Shown: in pieces, positions 18,402 through 27,016 of the stretch | Position numbering within the stretch: the stretch's first letter is position 1 | Layout of the letters: each line of letters starts with the position of its first letter | Source: Paraburkholderia ferrariae NBRC 106233 | GTDB taxonomy: Bacteria > Pseudomonadota > Gammaproteobacteria > Burkholderiales > Burkholderiaceae | NCBI RefSeq assembly: GCF_000685035.1 | Contig: NZ_BAYB01000023.1 | Span: 1-64,000, forward strand | Direction: 5' to 3' | Length of the DNA: 64,000 nt | Made by a program: the position numbers and the translations under genes | Notes under the pieces: model-generated | Databases searched by the model: none | Told to the model about the DNA's origin: nothing | What the model saw: the letters and a program-made list of their open reading frames with translations, nothing else

Positions 18402-18434
18402 CGGGGTGTTTCACGTGAAACACCCCGTTTTTTT
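18402..18434 (+). terminator. Terminator containing a perfect parS palindrome
   Basis: A perfect 26-base palindrome (18402-18427) is followed by seven T residues (18428-18434). This has the form of an intrinsic terminator for the liv operon. Its centre is the 16-base parS sequence, so one element appears to serve both jobs. The hairpin would have a very small loop, which may weaken termination. Confidence 0.65.
18407..18422. promoter_or_regulatory. parS: parS centromere site 1
   Basis: The sequence tgtttcacgtgaaaca is an exact match to the universal chromosomal parS consensus bound by ParB. It lies between the second liv operon and mnmG, 2.9 kb from parA. ParB nucleates here and spreads on DNA to form the segregation complex moved by ParA. 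Confidence 0.93.
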
Positions 18435-18498
18435 CGTTCTTTCGTCGGCAAAGTGCGGAACGAAATTCGGGCGTGAACGGCCCAAAACCCGAAACCGT

Positions 18499-18504
18499 TA
18501 TAAT
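18499..18504 (+). promoter_or_regulatory. Candidate -10 element for mnmG-rsmG-parAB
   Basis: A perfect tataat hexamer lies 61 bases upstream of mnmG, just after the parS/terminator element. No good -35 box sits at 16-18 bases, so recognition may rely on the -10 region or an activator. Confidence 0.4.
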
Positions 18505-18564
18505 TCGTCCATCCCACTAATTTCTGAGAAGGCTCACGCGGCTTGCCGTGCGTGAGGTCCGGCC

Positions 18565-20523
18565 ATGCTTTATCCCACAGAGTTTGACGTAATCGTCGTC
18601 GGCGGCGGTCACGCCGGCACCGAAGCTGCGCTTGCTGCCGCCCGCATGGGCGTCAAGACGCTTCTGCTCACGCACAACATCGAGACGCTCGGCCAGATGA
18701 GCTGCAATCCGTCTATCGGCGGCATTGGCAAAGGCCATCTGGTTAAGGAAGTCGATGCGCTGGGTGGTGCGATGGCGGCTGCCACCGACGAGGGCGGTAT
18801 CCAGTTTCGCATCCTCAATTCGTCGAAGGGGCCGGCGGTGCGCGCCACCCGAGCTCAAGCCGATCGCATTCTGTACAAGGCTGCGATCCGTCGGCGTCTG
18901 GAGAATCAGCCTAACCTCTGGTTGTTCCAGCAGGCGGTTGAGGACCTGATGGTGGAGGGCGATCGCGTCGTGGGGGCGGTGACGCAGGTTGGTATCCGTT
19001 TTCGCGGCCGTGCAGTCGTGCTGACCGCGGGGACCTTCCTCGACGGCAAGATTCACGTGGGGTTGAACAACTACACGGGTGGCCGCGCGGGCGATCCGGC
19101 GGCGGTGACGCTTTCCGCCCGGCTGAAGGAACTCAAGCTGCCGCAAGGCCGTTTGAAGACAGGCACGCCGCCGCGTATTGACGGCCGTTCGATCGATTTT
19201 TCGGTGCTCGAAGAGCAGCCGGGCGACCTCGATCCGGTGCCGGTGTTCTCGTTCCTGGGCCGTGCCGAACAGCATCCACGCCAGATTCCCTGCTGGGTCA
19301 CGCACACGAATGCGAAGACGCACGACATCATCCGCAGCGGTCTCGACCGCTCGCCGATGTACACGGGCGTAATCGAAGGGGTAGGGCCGCGTTACTGCCC
19401 GTCGATCGAAGACAAGATTCATCGCTTCGCTTCGAAGGAGTCGCACCAGATATTCCTCGAACCGGAAGGGCTGACGACCAACGAGTTCTATCCGAATGGG
19501 ATCTCGACGAGTCTGCCGTTCGACGTTCAGCTCGACCTTGTGCATTCGATGCACGGTCTCGAGCATGCGCACATCCTGCGTCCGGGCTATGCAATCGAGT
19601 ACGACTACTTCGATCCGCGCGGCCTGAAAGCGTCGCTGGAAACGAGGGCGATTCAGGGGCTGTTCTTTGCGGGCCAGATCAATGGCACAACCGGCTATGA
19701 AGAAGCGGCGGCCCAAGGCCTGCTCGCGGGGATCAATGCGGGTCTGCAAGTCCAGGGTAGGGATGCCTGGACACCGCGCCGCGACGAAGCCTACCTCGGC
19801 GTACTGGTGGACGACCTCGTGACGCGCGGCGTTTCGGAGCCGTATCGCATGTTCACGAGCCGCGCCGAATATCGCCTGAGCCTGCGTGAAGACAATGCGG
19901 ATATGCGCCTGACGGAAATCGGCCGGGAGCTTGGCGTGGTGGACGATGTCCGCTGGAATGCGTTCTACCGCAAGCGCGACGCTGTTTCACGTGAAACAGA
20001 GCGCCTGAAATCGACTTGGGTGAATCCGAAGACGCTGTCCGCCGATGAAGCGACCGCCTTGCTCGGCAAGTCGATCGACCGCGAGTACAACCTGGCAGAC
20101 CTGCTGCGCCGCCCCGGTGTGAGCTACGACGGCGTGTGCGGTTTGCGCGAAGGCGCTTGTGCGCCCGCAGCGCCGCTGGCCGACGACGAAGTCCTGCTCG
20201 GCCAGATCAAGGAGCAGATCGAGATTGGTATCAAATATCAGGGCTACATCGACCGTCAGGCCGATGAGATCGAGCGCAACGGCGCGCAGGAAAATACGCG
20301 CCTGCCGGAAGGCATCGACTACGCCGAGGTGCGTGGCCTTTCGTTCGAAGTGCGCCAGAAGCTGACGCAGCATCGGCCGGAGACCATCGGCCAGGCGTCG
20401 CGCATTCAAGGTGTCACGCCCGCTGCGATCTCGCTGCTGATGGTGCACCTGAAGCGCGGCCTTGGCCGCCGGCGCCAGAATCCTGCCGATGCCAGTACAG
20501 ATAACACGCCGGTGGCGCAATGA
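18565..20523 (+). CDS. mnmG: tRNA uridine-5-carboxymethylaminomethyl modification enzyme MnmG (GidA)
   Basis: This 652-residue FAD protein acts with MnmE to modify the wobble uridine (U34) of certain tRNAs. It shows the N-terminal dinucleotide-binding GGGHAGTEAALAAARMG, the family signatures GRLKTGTPPRIDGRSIDFS and GQINGTTGYEEAAAQGLLAG, and the conserved FTSRAEYRLSLREDNAD. Full length is as expected. It heads the classic origin-proximal run mnmG-rsmG-parA-parB, and its stop overlaps rsmG by four bases. A perfect parS site lies inside the coding sequence at 19983-19998. Confidence 0.97.
   Translation: MLYPTEFDVIVVGGGHAGTEAALAAARMGVKTLLLTHNIETLGQMSCNPSIGGIGKGHLVKEVDALGGAMAAATDEGGIQFRILNSSKGPAVRATRAQADRILYKAAIRRRLENQPNLWLFQQAVEDLMVEGDRVVGAVTQVGIRFRGRAVVLTAGTFLDGKIHVGLNNYTGGRAGDPAAVTLSARLKELKLPQGRLKTGTPPRIDGRSIDFSVLEEQPGDLDPVPVFSFLGRAEQHPRQIPCWVTHTNAKTHDIIRSGLDRSPMYTGVIEGVGPRYCPSIEDKIHRFASKESHQIFLEPEGLTTNEFYPNGISTSLPFDVQLDLVHSMHGLEHAHILRPGYAIEYDYFDPRGLKASLETRAIQGLFFAGQINGTTGYEEAAAQGLLAGINAGLQVQGRDAWTPRRDEAYLGVLVDDLVTRGVSEPYRMFTSRAEYRLSLREDNADMRLTEIGRELGVVDDVRWNAFYRKRDAVSRETERLKSTWVNPKTLSADEATALLGKSIDREYNLADLLRRPGVSYDGVCGLREGACAPAAPLADDEVLLGQIKEQIEIGIKYQGYIDRQADEIERNGAQENTRLPEGIDYAEVRGLSFEVRQKLTQHRPETIGQASRIQGVTPAAISLLMVHLKRGLGRRRQNPADASTDNTPVAQ
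19983..19998. promoter_or_regulatory. parS: parS centromere site 2, inside mnmG
   Basis: A second exact copy of tgtttcacgtgaaaca is embedded in mnmG, where it encodes Val-Ser-Arg-Glu-Thr in frame. It is 1.58 kb from site 1 and 1.3 kb before parA. Multiple parS sites clustered at the origin are usual for chromosomal ParABS systems, and a copy tolerated within a conserved gene implies selection for the site. Confidence 0.93.
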
Positions 20524-21215
20524 CGGGCCGCTCGCGGCAACCCGGCGTGGCGGATCGCGACGCCTTGGCCGAGATGCTGAAGGAGGGCGCGCAGGCGCTC
20601 GGTGTGGAACTGAGCGAGCGGCAGCACGCGCAACTGCTTGACTACGTGGCGTTGCTGGCCAAGTGGAACGCGGTCTATAACCTGACCGCCATCCGCGACC
20701 CGCGCCAGATGATGATCCAGCACATCCTCGATTCGCTTTCGATCCTGCCGCACCTGCCTGCACGCGATGGGGCGGCGGTGCTGGACGTCGGTTCGGGCGG
20801 CGGCCTGCCGGGCATCGTCATCGCCATCGCACGGCCGGACTGGTCGGTGACGCTCAACGATATCGTGCACAAGAAGACGGCCTTCCAGTCCCAGGCGAAG
20901 GCCGAACTGGGTCTGAGGAATCTCTCCGTCATCACGGGACGCGTCGAATCGCTGCGTCCCGGGGTCGAAGTACCAAAAAAGTTTGATCTGATTGTCTCGC
21001 GGGCATTCGCGGAACTCGCCGATTTCGTTACACTGGCCCGGCATCTGGTTGCCGAGGGCGGTGCGATCTGGGCGATGAAGGGCGTGCGCCCCGAGGGCGA
21101 AATCGAGCGGCTGCCGGCAGGTGCCGAGGTGCGGCAGACTGTGCGCCTCGTCGTGCCGATGCTGGAGGCCGTGCGTCACCTCGTCGAAGTCGCGGTCGAG
21201 CCGGTGGTGGCCTGA
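20520..21215 (+). CDS. rsmG: 16S rRNA (guanine527-N7)-methyltransferase RsmG (GidB)
   Basis: This 231-residue AdoMet-dependent enzyme methylates G527 in the 530 loop of 16S rRNA. The methyl-donor site is visible as AAVLDVGSGGGLPGIVIAIA, preceded by the family segment LAKWNAVYNLTAIRDPRQMM. The later FDLIVSRAFAELADFV matches the RsmG core. The start overlaps the mnmG stop (ATGA), so translation is coupled. The N-terminal 20 residues are unlike most RsmG proteins and a later start is possible. Confidence 0.95.
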   Translation: MTGRSRQPGVADRDALAEMLKEGAQALGVELSERQHAQLLDYVALLAKWNAVYNLTAIRDPRQMMIQHILDSLSILPHLPARDGAAVLDVGSGGGLPGIVIAIARPDWSVTLNDIVHKKTAFQSQAKAELGLRNLSVITGRVESLRPGVEVPKKFDLIVSRAFAELADFVTLARHLVAEGGAIWAMKGVRPEGEIERLPAGAEVRQTVRLVVPMLEAVRHLVEVAVEPVVA

Positions 21216-21322
21216 TGCGCCGGTTGCAGCGCGCGTTGGCCGAACGACCGGATTGATGCCGCGGCCGCGTGACGCTATAACGTAAGCAAACTTTTCAAGG
21301 CAGTAAAAGGGACACACGAAAG

Positions 21323-22093
21323 ATGGCAAAAATCTTCTGCGTTGCGAACCAGAAGGGCGGCGTCGGCAAGACGACGACAACGGTCAATCTCGCCGCGAGC
21401 CTCGCATCGCAGGGACAGCGTGTCCTTCTCATCGATCTCGATCCGCAGGGCAATGCCACGATGGGCAGCGGCATCGACAAGGCCGCCTGCGAGAACACCG
21501 TGTACGAAGTGCTGGTCGATGGCGTTACGGTGTCCGACGCATGCACGCGCCCGGAAGCCGTGGGCTACGACGTTGTGCCCGCCAATCGCGAGCTGGCCGG
21601 TGCGGAAGTCGAACTCGTCTCCATGGAGCAGCGCGAACGCCGTTTGAAGAACGCGCTGGAGCAGGTCGATGCCGACTACGACTTCGTGCTGATCGACTGC
21701 CCGCCGGCGCTTTCGCTGCTGACGCTCAACGGGCTGTGCGCGGCGCACGGCGTGGTGATCCCCATGCAGTGCGAGTACTTCGCGCTCGAAGGTCTCTCCG
21801 ATCTCGTCAACACGATCAAGCAGGTGCACGCGAACATGAACCGCGACCTGAAGGTGATCGGCCTCCTGCGCGTGATGTTCGATCCGCGCATCACGTTGCA
21901 GCAGCAGGTGTCGGAGCAGTTGAAGGAACACTTTGGCGACAAGGTGTTCGACGCGGTGATTCCACGCAATGTGCGGCTCGCGGAGGCACCCAGCTACGGC
22001 TTGCCGGGCGTGGTGTTCGATCGCGCATCGCGCGGCGCGCAGGCGTATGTGCAGTTCGGTGCCGAGATGATCGAGCGGGTGCGCGCGCTTTGA
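21323..22093 (+). CDS. parA: Chromosome partitioning ATPase ParA (Soj)
   Basis: This 256-residue ATPase has a deviant Walker A (KGGVGKTTTTVNLAASLA), the Walker A' LIDLDPQGNATMGSG, and Walker B FVLIDCPPALSLLTLNGL. It lacks the N-terminal helix-turn-helix found in plasmid type Ia ParA, so it is the short chromosomal form. ParA binds DNA nonspecifically and moves ParB-parS complexes. It is separated from parB by 59 bases and lies near both parS sites. Confidence 0.97.
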   Translation: MAKIFCVANQKGGVGKTTTTVNLAASLASQGQRVLLIDLDPQGNATMGSGIDKAACENTVYEVLVDGVTVSDACTRPEAVGYDVVPANRELAGAEVELVSMEQRERRLKNALEQVDADYDFVLIDCPPALSLLTLNGLCAAHGVVIPMQCEYFALEGLSDLVNTIKQVHANMNRDLKVIGLLRVMFDPRITLQQQVSEQLKEHFGDKVFDAVIPRNVRLAEAPSYGLPGVVFDRASRGAQAYVQFGAEMIERVRAL

Positions 22094-22152
22094 CGCTGGT
22101 TTTGACGCCGGTTTTGACATATCTCGCGGCCAATGCAGACTGAGGAAGCACG

Positions 22153-23040
22153 ATGAACGCAGTAGCACGGAAGAAAGGGTTGGGCCGCGGACTGGAGGCG
22201 TTGCTGGGCGGCAGCGCGGACATCACGGAGGCCGTGAAGATCGAGGGCGCACCCAATACGCTGCCCCTCACGAAGATGCAGGCGGGCAAATACCAGCCGC
22301 GCACGCGCATGGACGAAGGCGCGCTGCAGGAGCTGGCTGCGAGTATCCGCGCGCAGGGCCTGATGCAGCCCATCCTCGTGCGCCCGGTGGACACCGACCG
22401 GTACGAGATCATTGCGGGTGAGCGGCGCTTCCGCGCGGCTCACATTGCCGGGCTGACCGAAGTGCCCGTTCTCGTGAAGGACGTTCCGGATCAGGCCGCC
22501 GCCGCGATGGCGCTGATCGAGAACATCCAGCGCGAAGATCTGAACCCGCTGGAAGAGGCGCAGGGCATCCAGCGTCTTCTCGACGAGTTTCGTTTCACGC
22601 ATGAGCAGGCCGCGGAGTCCGTGGGCCGTTCGCGCAGCGCCGTGTCCAATCTGCTGCGTCTCCTGAATCTGGCCGCGCCGGTGCAGACCATGCTGCTCGC
22701 GGGCGATCTCGACATGGGGCATGCGCGCGCGCTGCTCGCCGTCGATGCCGCGACGCAGATCACGCTTGCCAACCAGGTCGTGAACAAGCGCATGTCGGTG
22801 CGCGAAACCGAAAAGCTCGTATCGAGCACGACGAAGGCTGCGCCCGCCGTGAAGGCGAAGACCCCCCACGATGGCGGCCGCGACACGCGCCGGCTCGAAG
22901 AGGAGCTCTCCGACCTGCTGGCCGCCACGGTGAAGATCAAGCTGGGCAGGCGAGGGCGCGGACAGTTGACCGTCGATTTCGGCGACCTCGACGCACTCGA
23001 CGGCATTCTGCTGCGCCTGCGCGGCGAAACCGCGACCTGA
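22153..23040 (+). CDS. parB: Chromosome partitioning protein ParB (Spo0J)
   Basis: This 295-residue CTP-dependent DNA clamp loads at parS. Its N-terminus carries RKKGLGRGLEALLGG, with the arginine patch that stimulates ParA. The ParB/Sulfiredoxin-like core has IIAGERRFRAAHIAG and ALIENIQREDLNPLEEAQG. The helix-turn-helix is at about residues 145-170 (HEQAAESVGRSRSAVSNLLR), and a C-terminal dimerisation domain follows. The parS sequences in this window match what this class of helix-turn-helix recognises. Confidence 0.97.
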   Translation: MNAVARKKGLGRGLEALLGGSADITEAVKIEGAPNTLPLTKMQAGKYQPRTRMDEGALQELAASIRAQGLMQPILVRPVDTDRYEIIAGERRFRAAHIAGLTEVPVLVKDVPDQAAAAMALIENIQREDLNPLEEAQGIQRLLDEFRFTHEQAAESVGRSRSAVSNLLRLLNLAAPVQTMLLAGDLDMGHARALLAVDAATQITLANQVVNKRMSVRETEKLVSSTTKAAPAVKAKTPHDGGRDTRRLEEELSDLLAATVKIKLGRRGRGQLTVDFGDLDALDGILLRLRGETAT

Positions 23041-23071
23041 GCGCGGCCTGAGTCGACCGCGACAGACGCGC

Positions 23072-24241
23072 GTGACAGACTTGCGAGACGATAGTCAGCC
23101 CTGGTCCGGGCCGCGTGCGGCGGCGCTCGGCATGCTGCGCCGCGCCGGCGCGCTCGTGATGGCCGAGCCGGTGCTCGCCATTCTGGTCGTGGCCTTCGTG
23201 CTGCTCCAGGGGCTTGCGCCGCGGGCCTGGACATCGCTGCCCGCGCTGGTCGACTGGCAGACGGTGATGACGCTCGCGGGCCTGCTGATTCTGACGAAGG
23301 CCATCGAATATTCAGGACTGCTGACCTGGCTGGCGCATCGTCTCGTGCGGCGGATACATTCCGAGCGTGCGCTGGCCCTGTTTCTGATCGCGCTGGCCGC
23401 GGCGCTCGCAACGGTGGTGACGAACGACGTAGCCCTTTTCGTCGTCGTACCGCTGGTGCTATCGCTGCATCGGCTCACGCCGTTGCCGCTCAGGCAACTC
23501 GTGATCGTCATTGCGCTGGCGGTGAACGCGGGCTCGGTGCTCACCCCGCTTGGCAATCCGCAGAATCTCTTTCTCTGGCAATTGAGCGGCGTGTCGTTCG
23601 GCCGCTTCGTGGTCGCGCTTGCGCCGCTTTGCGCGATCTTGATGGCGATGTTGTTCGCTCTCGCCGCGCTGTCCTTCAAGTCGCGGGCGCTCGATCTTTC
23701 GACGGACGCCGATCCGCATCCGGTGGACCGGCCGCTCGCCAGTGTCGCCGGGGTGCTCTTCGTTGCGTTCGTGCTGCTCGCCGACGCGCACCACGCCGGC
23801 ATCGCACTCGCGGGCGTGGCCGCGGGCTTCCTGATCTGGCGCGCGCGCATCGTGCTGAAGATCGACTGGCTGTTGCTCTGCATCTTCGTGCTGATGTTCA
23901 TCGTCTTGCGCAGCGCCGCCGCGTTGCCATGGATACACGCTTTGCTCGCGGGACTGGCTCTGGAAGCACCGCTGCGCGCATATGTCGCAGGGGCAGTGTT
24001 GTCGCAGGTTATCAGTAATGTTCCGGCGGCCATCGTGCTCGCGGACTTCACGCACGACTGGCGGGCACTGGCCTTCGGCGTGAGCGTGGGCGGCTTCGGA
24101 TTCGCCATCGGCTCGCTCGCCAATCTGATTGCCGTGCGTCTCGCAAAGGAGCGCGGCATGTGGCTGCCGTTCCATCTGTATTCCATCCCGTTCTGGCTGG
24201 TCGGCGGCGCGGCGGGCGGTTGGTGGCTGTCACGCTTCTGA
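23072..24241 (+). CDS. SLC13/ArsB/NhaD-type anion permease
   Basis: This 389-residue membrane protein has about ten hydrophobic segments. Family marks of the ion-transporter superfamily are visible: ALATVVTNDVALFVVVPLVL and LAVNAGSVLTPLGNPQNLFL, a repeated re-entrant pattern with NDVA and PLGNPQN, and a second half with QVISNVPAAIVLADF. The substrate could be arsenite, citrate or another anion, or Na+/H+ exchange; nothing nearby (no arsR or arsC) decides it. The start is a GTG; an ATG 20 codons later (23132) is also possible. It sits between parB and the atp operon. Confidence 0.8.
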   Translation: MTDLRDDSQPWSGPRAAALGMLRRAGALVMAEPVLAILVVAFVLLQGLAPRAWTSLPALVDWQTVMTLAGLLILTKAIEYSGLLTWLAHRLVRRIHSERALALFLIALAAALATVVTNDVALFVVVPLVLSLHRLTPLPLRQLVIVIALAVNAGSVLTPLGNPQNLFLWQLSGVSFGRFVVALAPLCAILMAMLFALAALSFKSRALDLSTDADPHPVDRPLASVAGVLFVAFVLLADAHHAGIALAGVAAGFLIWRARIVLKIDWLLLCIFVLMFIVLRSAAALPWIHALLAGLALEAPLRAYVAGAVLSQVISNVPAAIVLADFTHDWRALAFGVSVGGFGFAIGSLANLIAVRLAKERGMWLPFHLYSIPFWLVGGAAGGWWLSRF

Positions 24242-24365
24242 GTACATTGCGCATTTTCTGCGCGTGTGCGGCAACCTTACAGTCCTCATCCGCCATCGCT
24301 CCGAAAGCCTGCTTTTTCGCATCATGAAGCGTTGTTTCATAGGCGTTTCCGAGCAGTTCAAAATC

Positions 24366-24394
24366 TTGAATCACCTGCCACTATCGCTTACAAT
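24366..24394 (+). promoter_or_regulatory. Sigma-70-type promoter of the atp operon
   Basis: ttgaat (24366-24371) and tacaat (24389-24394) are separated by exactly 17 bases, close to the consensus. Transcription would begin near 24401, some 60 bases before the preferred atpI start. It is the clearest promoter in the window and suits a highly expressed operon. Confidence 0.8.
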
Positions 24395-24462
24395 CTGGCC
24401 GGATTGACAGTTTGATGCGCCTGAAGGCCTTGTGTAAGGCGTGGGCCGTACCAAGGATCTGC

Positions 24463-24987
24463 ATGATGCGCAAATCGCCTGATCTGCCGCCGTCCAGGGC
24501 GGCAGCGCCGCGCGGGGCGCTCGAGCGCTCCGACGATCGAACCTTGTCCCAACGGGACGATTGGGACCTCGATCAAGAAAACACAATTACACCACTCACT
24601 CGGGATGAAGCCAGGAAACTGTTCGGCCCGAAAGTGGATCGCCCGTCGCGCGTAACGCCGCTGCGGGTCGTGGCAGCACAAATAGCTTTGTCGGTGCTGG
24701 TGGCGCTTGTCGTCTGGCTGTTTTTCGGCCAGTCTCTGCACGCCGTACTGTCGGCCCTGCTCGGCGGCGCCGCGTGCTGGGTTCCGGGCGGCCTGTTTGC
24801 GCTGTACCTCAAGCGTGCGGGAAGCCGCTCGAGGATGGCGCTGGTGGCGGGCGAAGCGCTCAAGACCGGAATGACGTTGGCGCTCTTCGTCGTGATCGGC
24901 GAGACGTATCACGAGGTGCACTGGCTACCGATGTTGGCGGCCTATGCGGTGGGGCTCAAGGCATATTGGGTCGCACTGGCGTTTTGA
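24463..24987 (+). CDS. atpI: ATP synthase protein I (AtpI)
   Basis: This 174-residue membrane protein is the first gene of the ATP synthase operon. AtpI helps assemble the c-ring and is not part of the finished enzyme. It has a hydrophilic N-terminal half of about 75 residues and then four membrane segments (LRVVAAQIALSVLVALVVWL; LSALLGGAACWVPGGLFALY; MTLALFVVIG; LPMLAAYAVGLKAYWVALAF). The ATG at 24463 has AAGGAT upstream; starts at 24412-24415 are also open but poorly placed. The N-terminal extension is longer than in enteric AtpI. Confidence 0.85.
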   Translation: MMRKSPDLPPSRAAAPRGALERSDDRTLSQRDDWDLDQENTITPLTRDEARKLFGPKVDRPSRVTPLRVVAAQIALSVLVALVVWLFFGQSLHAVLSALLGGAACWVPGGLFALYLKRAGSRSRMALVAGEALKTGMTLALFVVIGETYHEVHWLPMLAAYAVGLKAYWVALAF

Positions 24988-25097
24988 TCAGTGTTTGTCG
25001 AGTTCGGTTATCGTGCGCGCGCCCTGGCGGCCGGCGTGCCGATGGACCGAGGGCGGCAGGCAGAACGTATTTTAATATTGCTAGGGTGTAAGAAAAA

Positions 25098-25946
25098 ATG
25101 GCAGCAAGCGAATCGCACCTGCTCGATCCTGCGGAATACATCACGCACCACTTGACGTTCTTCTCGAGCAAGCCCCAGTCGAGCGTCGTCGATTTTTCCA
25201 TCATCAATTACGATACGCTGTTCTGGTCGATACTGACCGGGCTCGTCACCATCCTGATTCTGTGGCTCGCAGCGCGCAAGGCCACCTCGGGCGTGCCGTC
25301 GCGTTTCCAGTGCGCGATCGAATGGCTGGTCGAGATGGTCGAGGATCAATCCAAGACCATGATCCACGGCAGCCGCACCTTTATCGCACCGCTGGCATTG
25401 ACCGTTTTCATCTGGGTTGCCCTGATGAATTCGCTGGACCTTTTGCCGGTCGATCTGGTCACCCGTGTCATCGGTGTGCTCGGCCTTTCTTCCGTGATTC
25501 CGCATCAGCGCATCGTGCCGACCGCCGACATCAACGCGACCTTCGGCATGGCGCTCGGCATCTTCATTCTGATGCTCTACTACAGCATCAAGATCAAGGG
25601 CCTCGGCGGCTGGCTGCACGAACTGGTGACGGCTCCCTTCGGCGCGCATCCGCTGCTGTGGATTCCCAATCTGGCGCTGAACATCATCGAGTACGTCGCC
25701 AAGACGGTTTCGCTCGGCATGCGGCTGTTCGGCAACATGTACGCAGGCGAACTGCTGTTCCTGCTGATCGCGCTCCTGGGCGGCATGTGGGGTTTCGGCC
25801 TGGATTTCGGCGTGCTCGGCTTCATCGGACATGTGATTGCGGGCAGCGTGTGGGCGATCTTCCACATTCTGATCGTGCTGCTGCAGGCGTTCATCTTCAT
25901 GATGCTGACGCTGGTCTATCTCGGCCAGGCGCACGACAAGCACTGA
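25098..25946 (+). CDS. atpB: F1Fo ATP synthase subunit a
   Basis: This 282-residue Fo subunit forms the stator half-channels for protons. The essential arginine is in helix 5 within VSLGMRLFGNMYAGELLFLL, and the last helix carries the conserved FIFMMLTLVYLGQAH. It has 5-6 membrane segments. The ribosome site is weak (ggtgtaag). atpE follows after 112 bases. Confidence 0.97.
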   Translation: MAASESHLLDPAEYITHHLTFFSSKPQSSVVDFSIINYDTLFWSILTGLVTILILWLAARKATSGVPSRFQCAIEWLVEMVEDQSKTMIHGSRTFIAPLALTVFIWVALMNSLDLLPVDLVTRVIGVLGLSSVIPHQRIVPTADINATFGMALGIFILMLYYSIKIKGLGGWLHELVTAPFGAHPLLWIPNLALNIIEYVAKTVSLGMRLFGNMYAGELLFLLIALLGGMWGFGLDFGVLGFIGHVIAGSVWAIFHILIVLLQAFIFMMLTLVYLGQAHDKH

Positions 25947-26058
25947 GCCCTGCACTACCCGGATCGTCAGGTTGTGGTTCTGGTTTCGCTTTACCGGTTT
26001 TTCTAACAGGTTTGCGGTTTTTTAAATCAAGTAATTAAGTCTTTTCAGAGGAATAATC

Positions 26059-26349
26059 ATGCAAGAATTGCTCGCCAACATCCACGCTCTGACCGCTCTC
26101 ATCCAGGGGCCGACCGCCATCGGCATCGGCATCATCATCGGTCTGGGCGCTTGTGGCGCATGTATCGGTATCGGCATGATGGGCGGCAAGTACATCGAGG
26201 CATGCGCACGCCAGCCTGAATTGATGAACCCGCTGCAAACGAAGATGTTCCTGCTGGTTGGCCTGATCGACGCGGCATTCCTGATCGGTGTGGGTATCGC
26301 AATGCTGTTCGCGTTCGCCAACCCGCTGTTGTCGAAGATCGCGGGATAA
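26059..26349 (+). CDS. atpE: F1Fo ATP synthase subunit c
   Basis: This 96-residue hairpin of two membrane helices forms the rotor ring. The glycine-rich helix 1 is AIGIGIIIGLGACGACIGIG, the polar loop contains ARQPEL, and the proton-carrying Asp is in LVGLIDAAFLIGVGIAML. An acidic Asp without the Gln/Ser pattern of Na+ rings suggests proton coupling. An AGAGGAA ribosome site precedes the ATG. The gap of about 190 bases before atpF holds a ggcgatc/gatcgcc dyad that may lower downstream expression relative to this high-copy subunit. Confidence 0.97.
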   Translation: MQELLANIHALTALIQGPTAIGIGIIIGLGACGACIGIGMMGGKYIEACARQPELMNPLQTKMFLLVGLIDAAFLIGVGIAMLFAFANPLLSKIAG

Positions 26350-26543
26350 GTTTCCCTGGATTACCGCGTCTCGCCCATACTGGGACTGGCGGCGACTGCC
26401 GCCTGCGACTCCGCTCGAGGAGTTCGCCAACCGGGCAAGGCGGGACGCGGAACCAGTGACGGGATGCTCGGCCGGGTGGCGATCCACAGGATCCAGCCAC
26501 CGATCGCCGGGCATCTCTATAGCAACGTTTGGAAGGAAACACC

Positions 26544-27014
26544 GTGAATCTCAACGCAACCCTGTTTGCGCAATTGATCGTGTTCCTGATCCTCGCGTGG
26601 TTCACGATGAAGTTCGTGTGGCCGCCGATGGTCAACGCCCTCGACGAGCGCTCGAAGAAGATTGCCGACGGTCTGTCGGCAGCTGAAAAGGGGCAAGAGG
26701 AACTGGCGGCGGCGCACAAGCGCGTCGAGCAGGAACTGGCGCAGGCCCGTGTTGACGGCCAGCAGCGGATCGCCGACGCGGAAAAGCGCGCACAGGCGCT
26801 CGCCGAGGAAATCAAGGCTAATGCGCACGCAGAAGCGTCGCGCATCGTCGCCCAGGCGAAGGCCGACGCCGAGCAGCAGGTCGTCAAGGCGCGCGAAGGA
26901 CTGCGTGCGGAAGTGGCCGCACTCGCCGTCCAGGGCGCCGAGCAGATCCTGAAGCGCGAAGTCGACCAGTCGGCGCACGCCGACCTGCTGAATCAACTGA
27001 AAGCCGAGCTCTGA
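26544..27014 (+). CDS. atpF: F1Fo ATP synthase subunit b
   Basis: This 156-residue peripheral-stalk subunit matches the E. coli length. One N-terminal membrane helix (LFAQLIVFLILAWFTMKFVW) leads into a long charged coiled coil rich in Ala, Glu, Lys and Gln. The start is a GTG with AAGGAAA six bases upstream; the frame extends five codons further, to a TTG, but without a ribosome site. Two bases separate its stop from atpH. Confidence 0.96.
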   Translation: MNLNATLFAQLIVFLILAWFTMKFVWPPMVNALDERSKKIADGLSAAEKGQEELAAAHKRVEQELAQARVDGQQRIADAEKRAQALAEEIKANAHAEASRIVAQAKADAEQQVVKAREGLRAEVAALAVQGAEQILKREVDQSAHADLLNQLKAEL

Positions 27015-27016
27015 TC

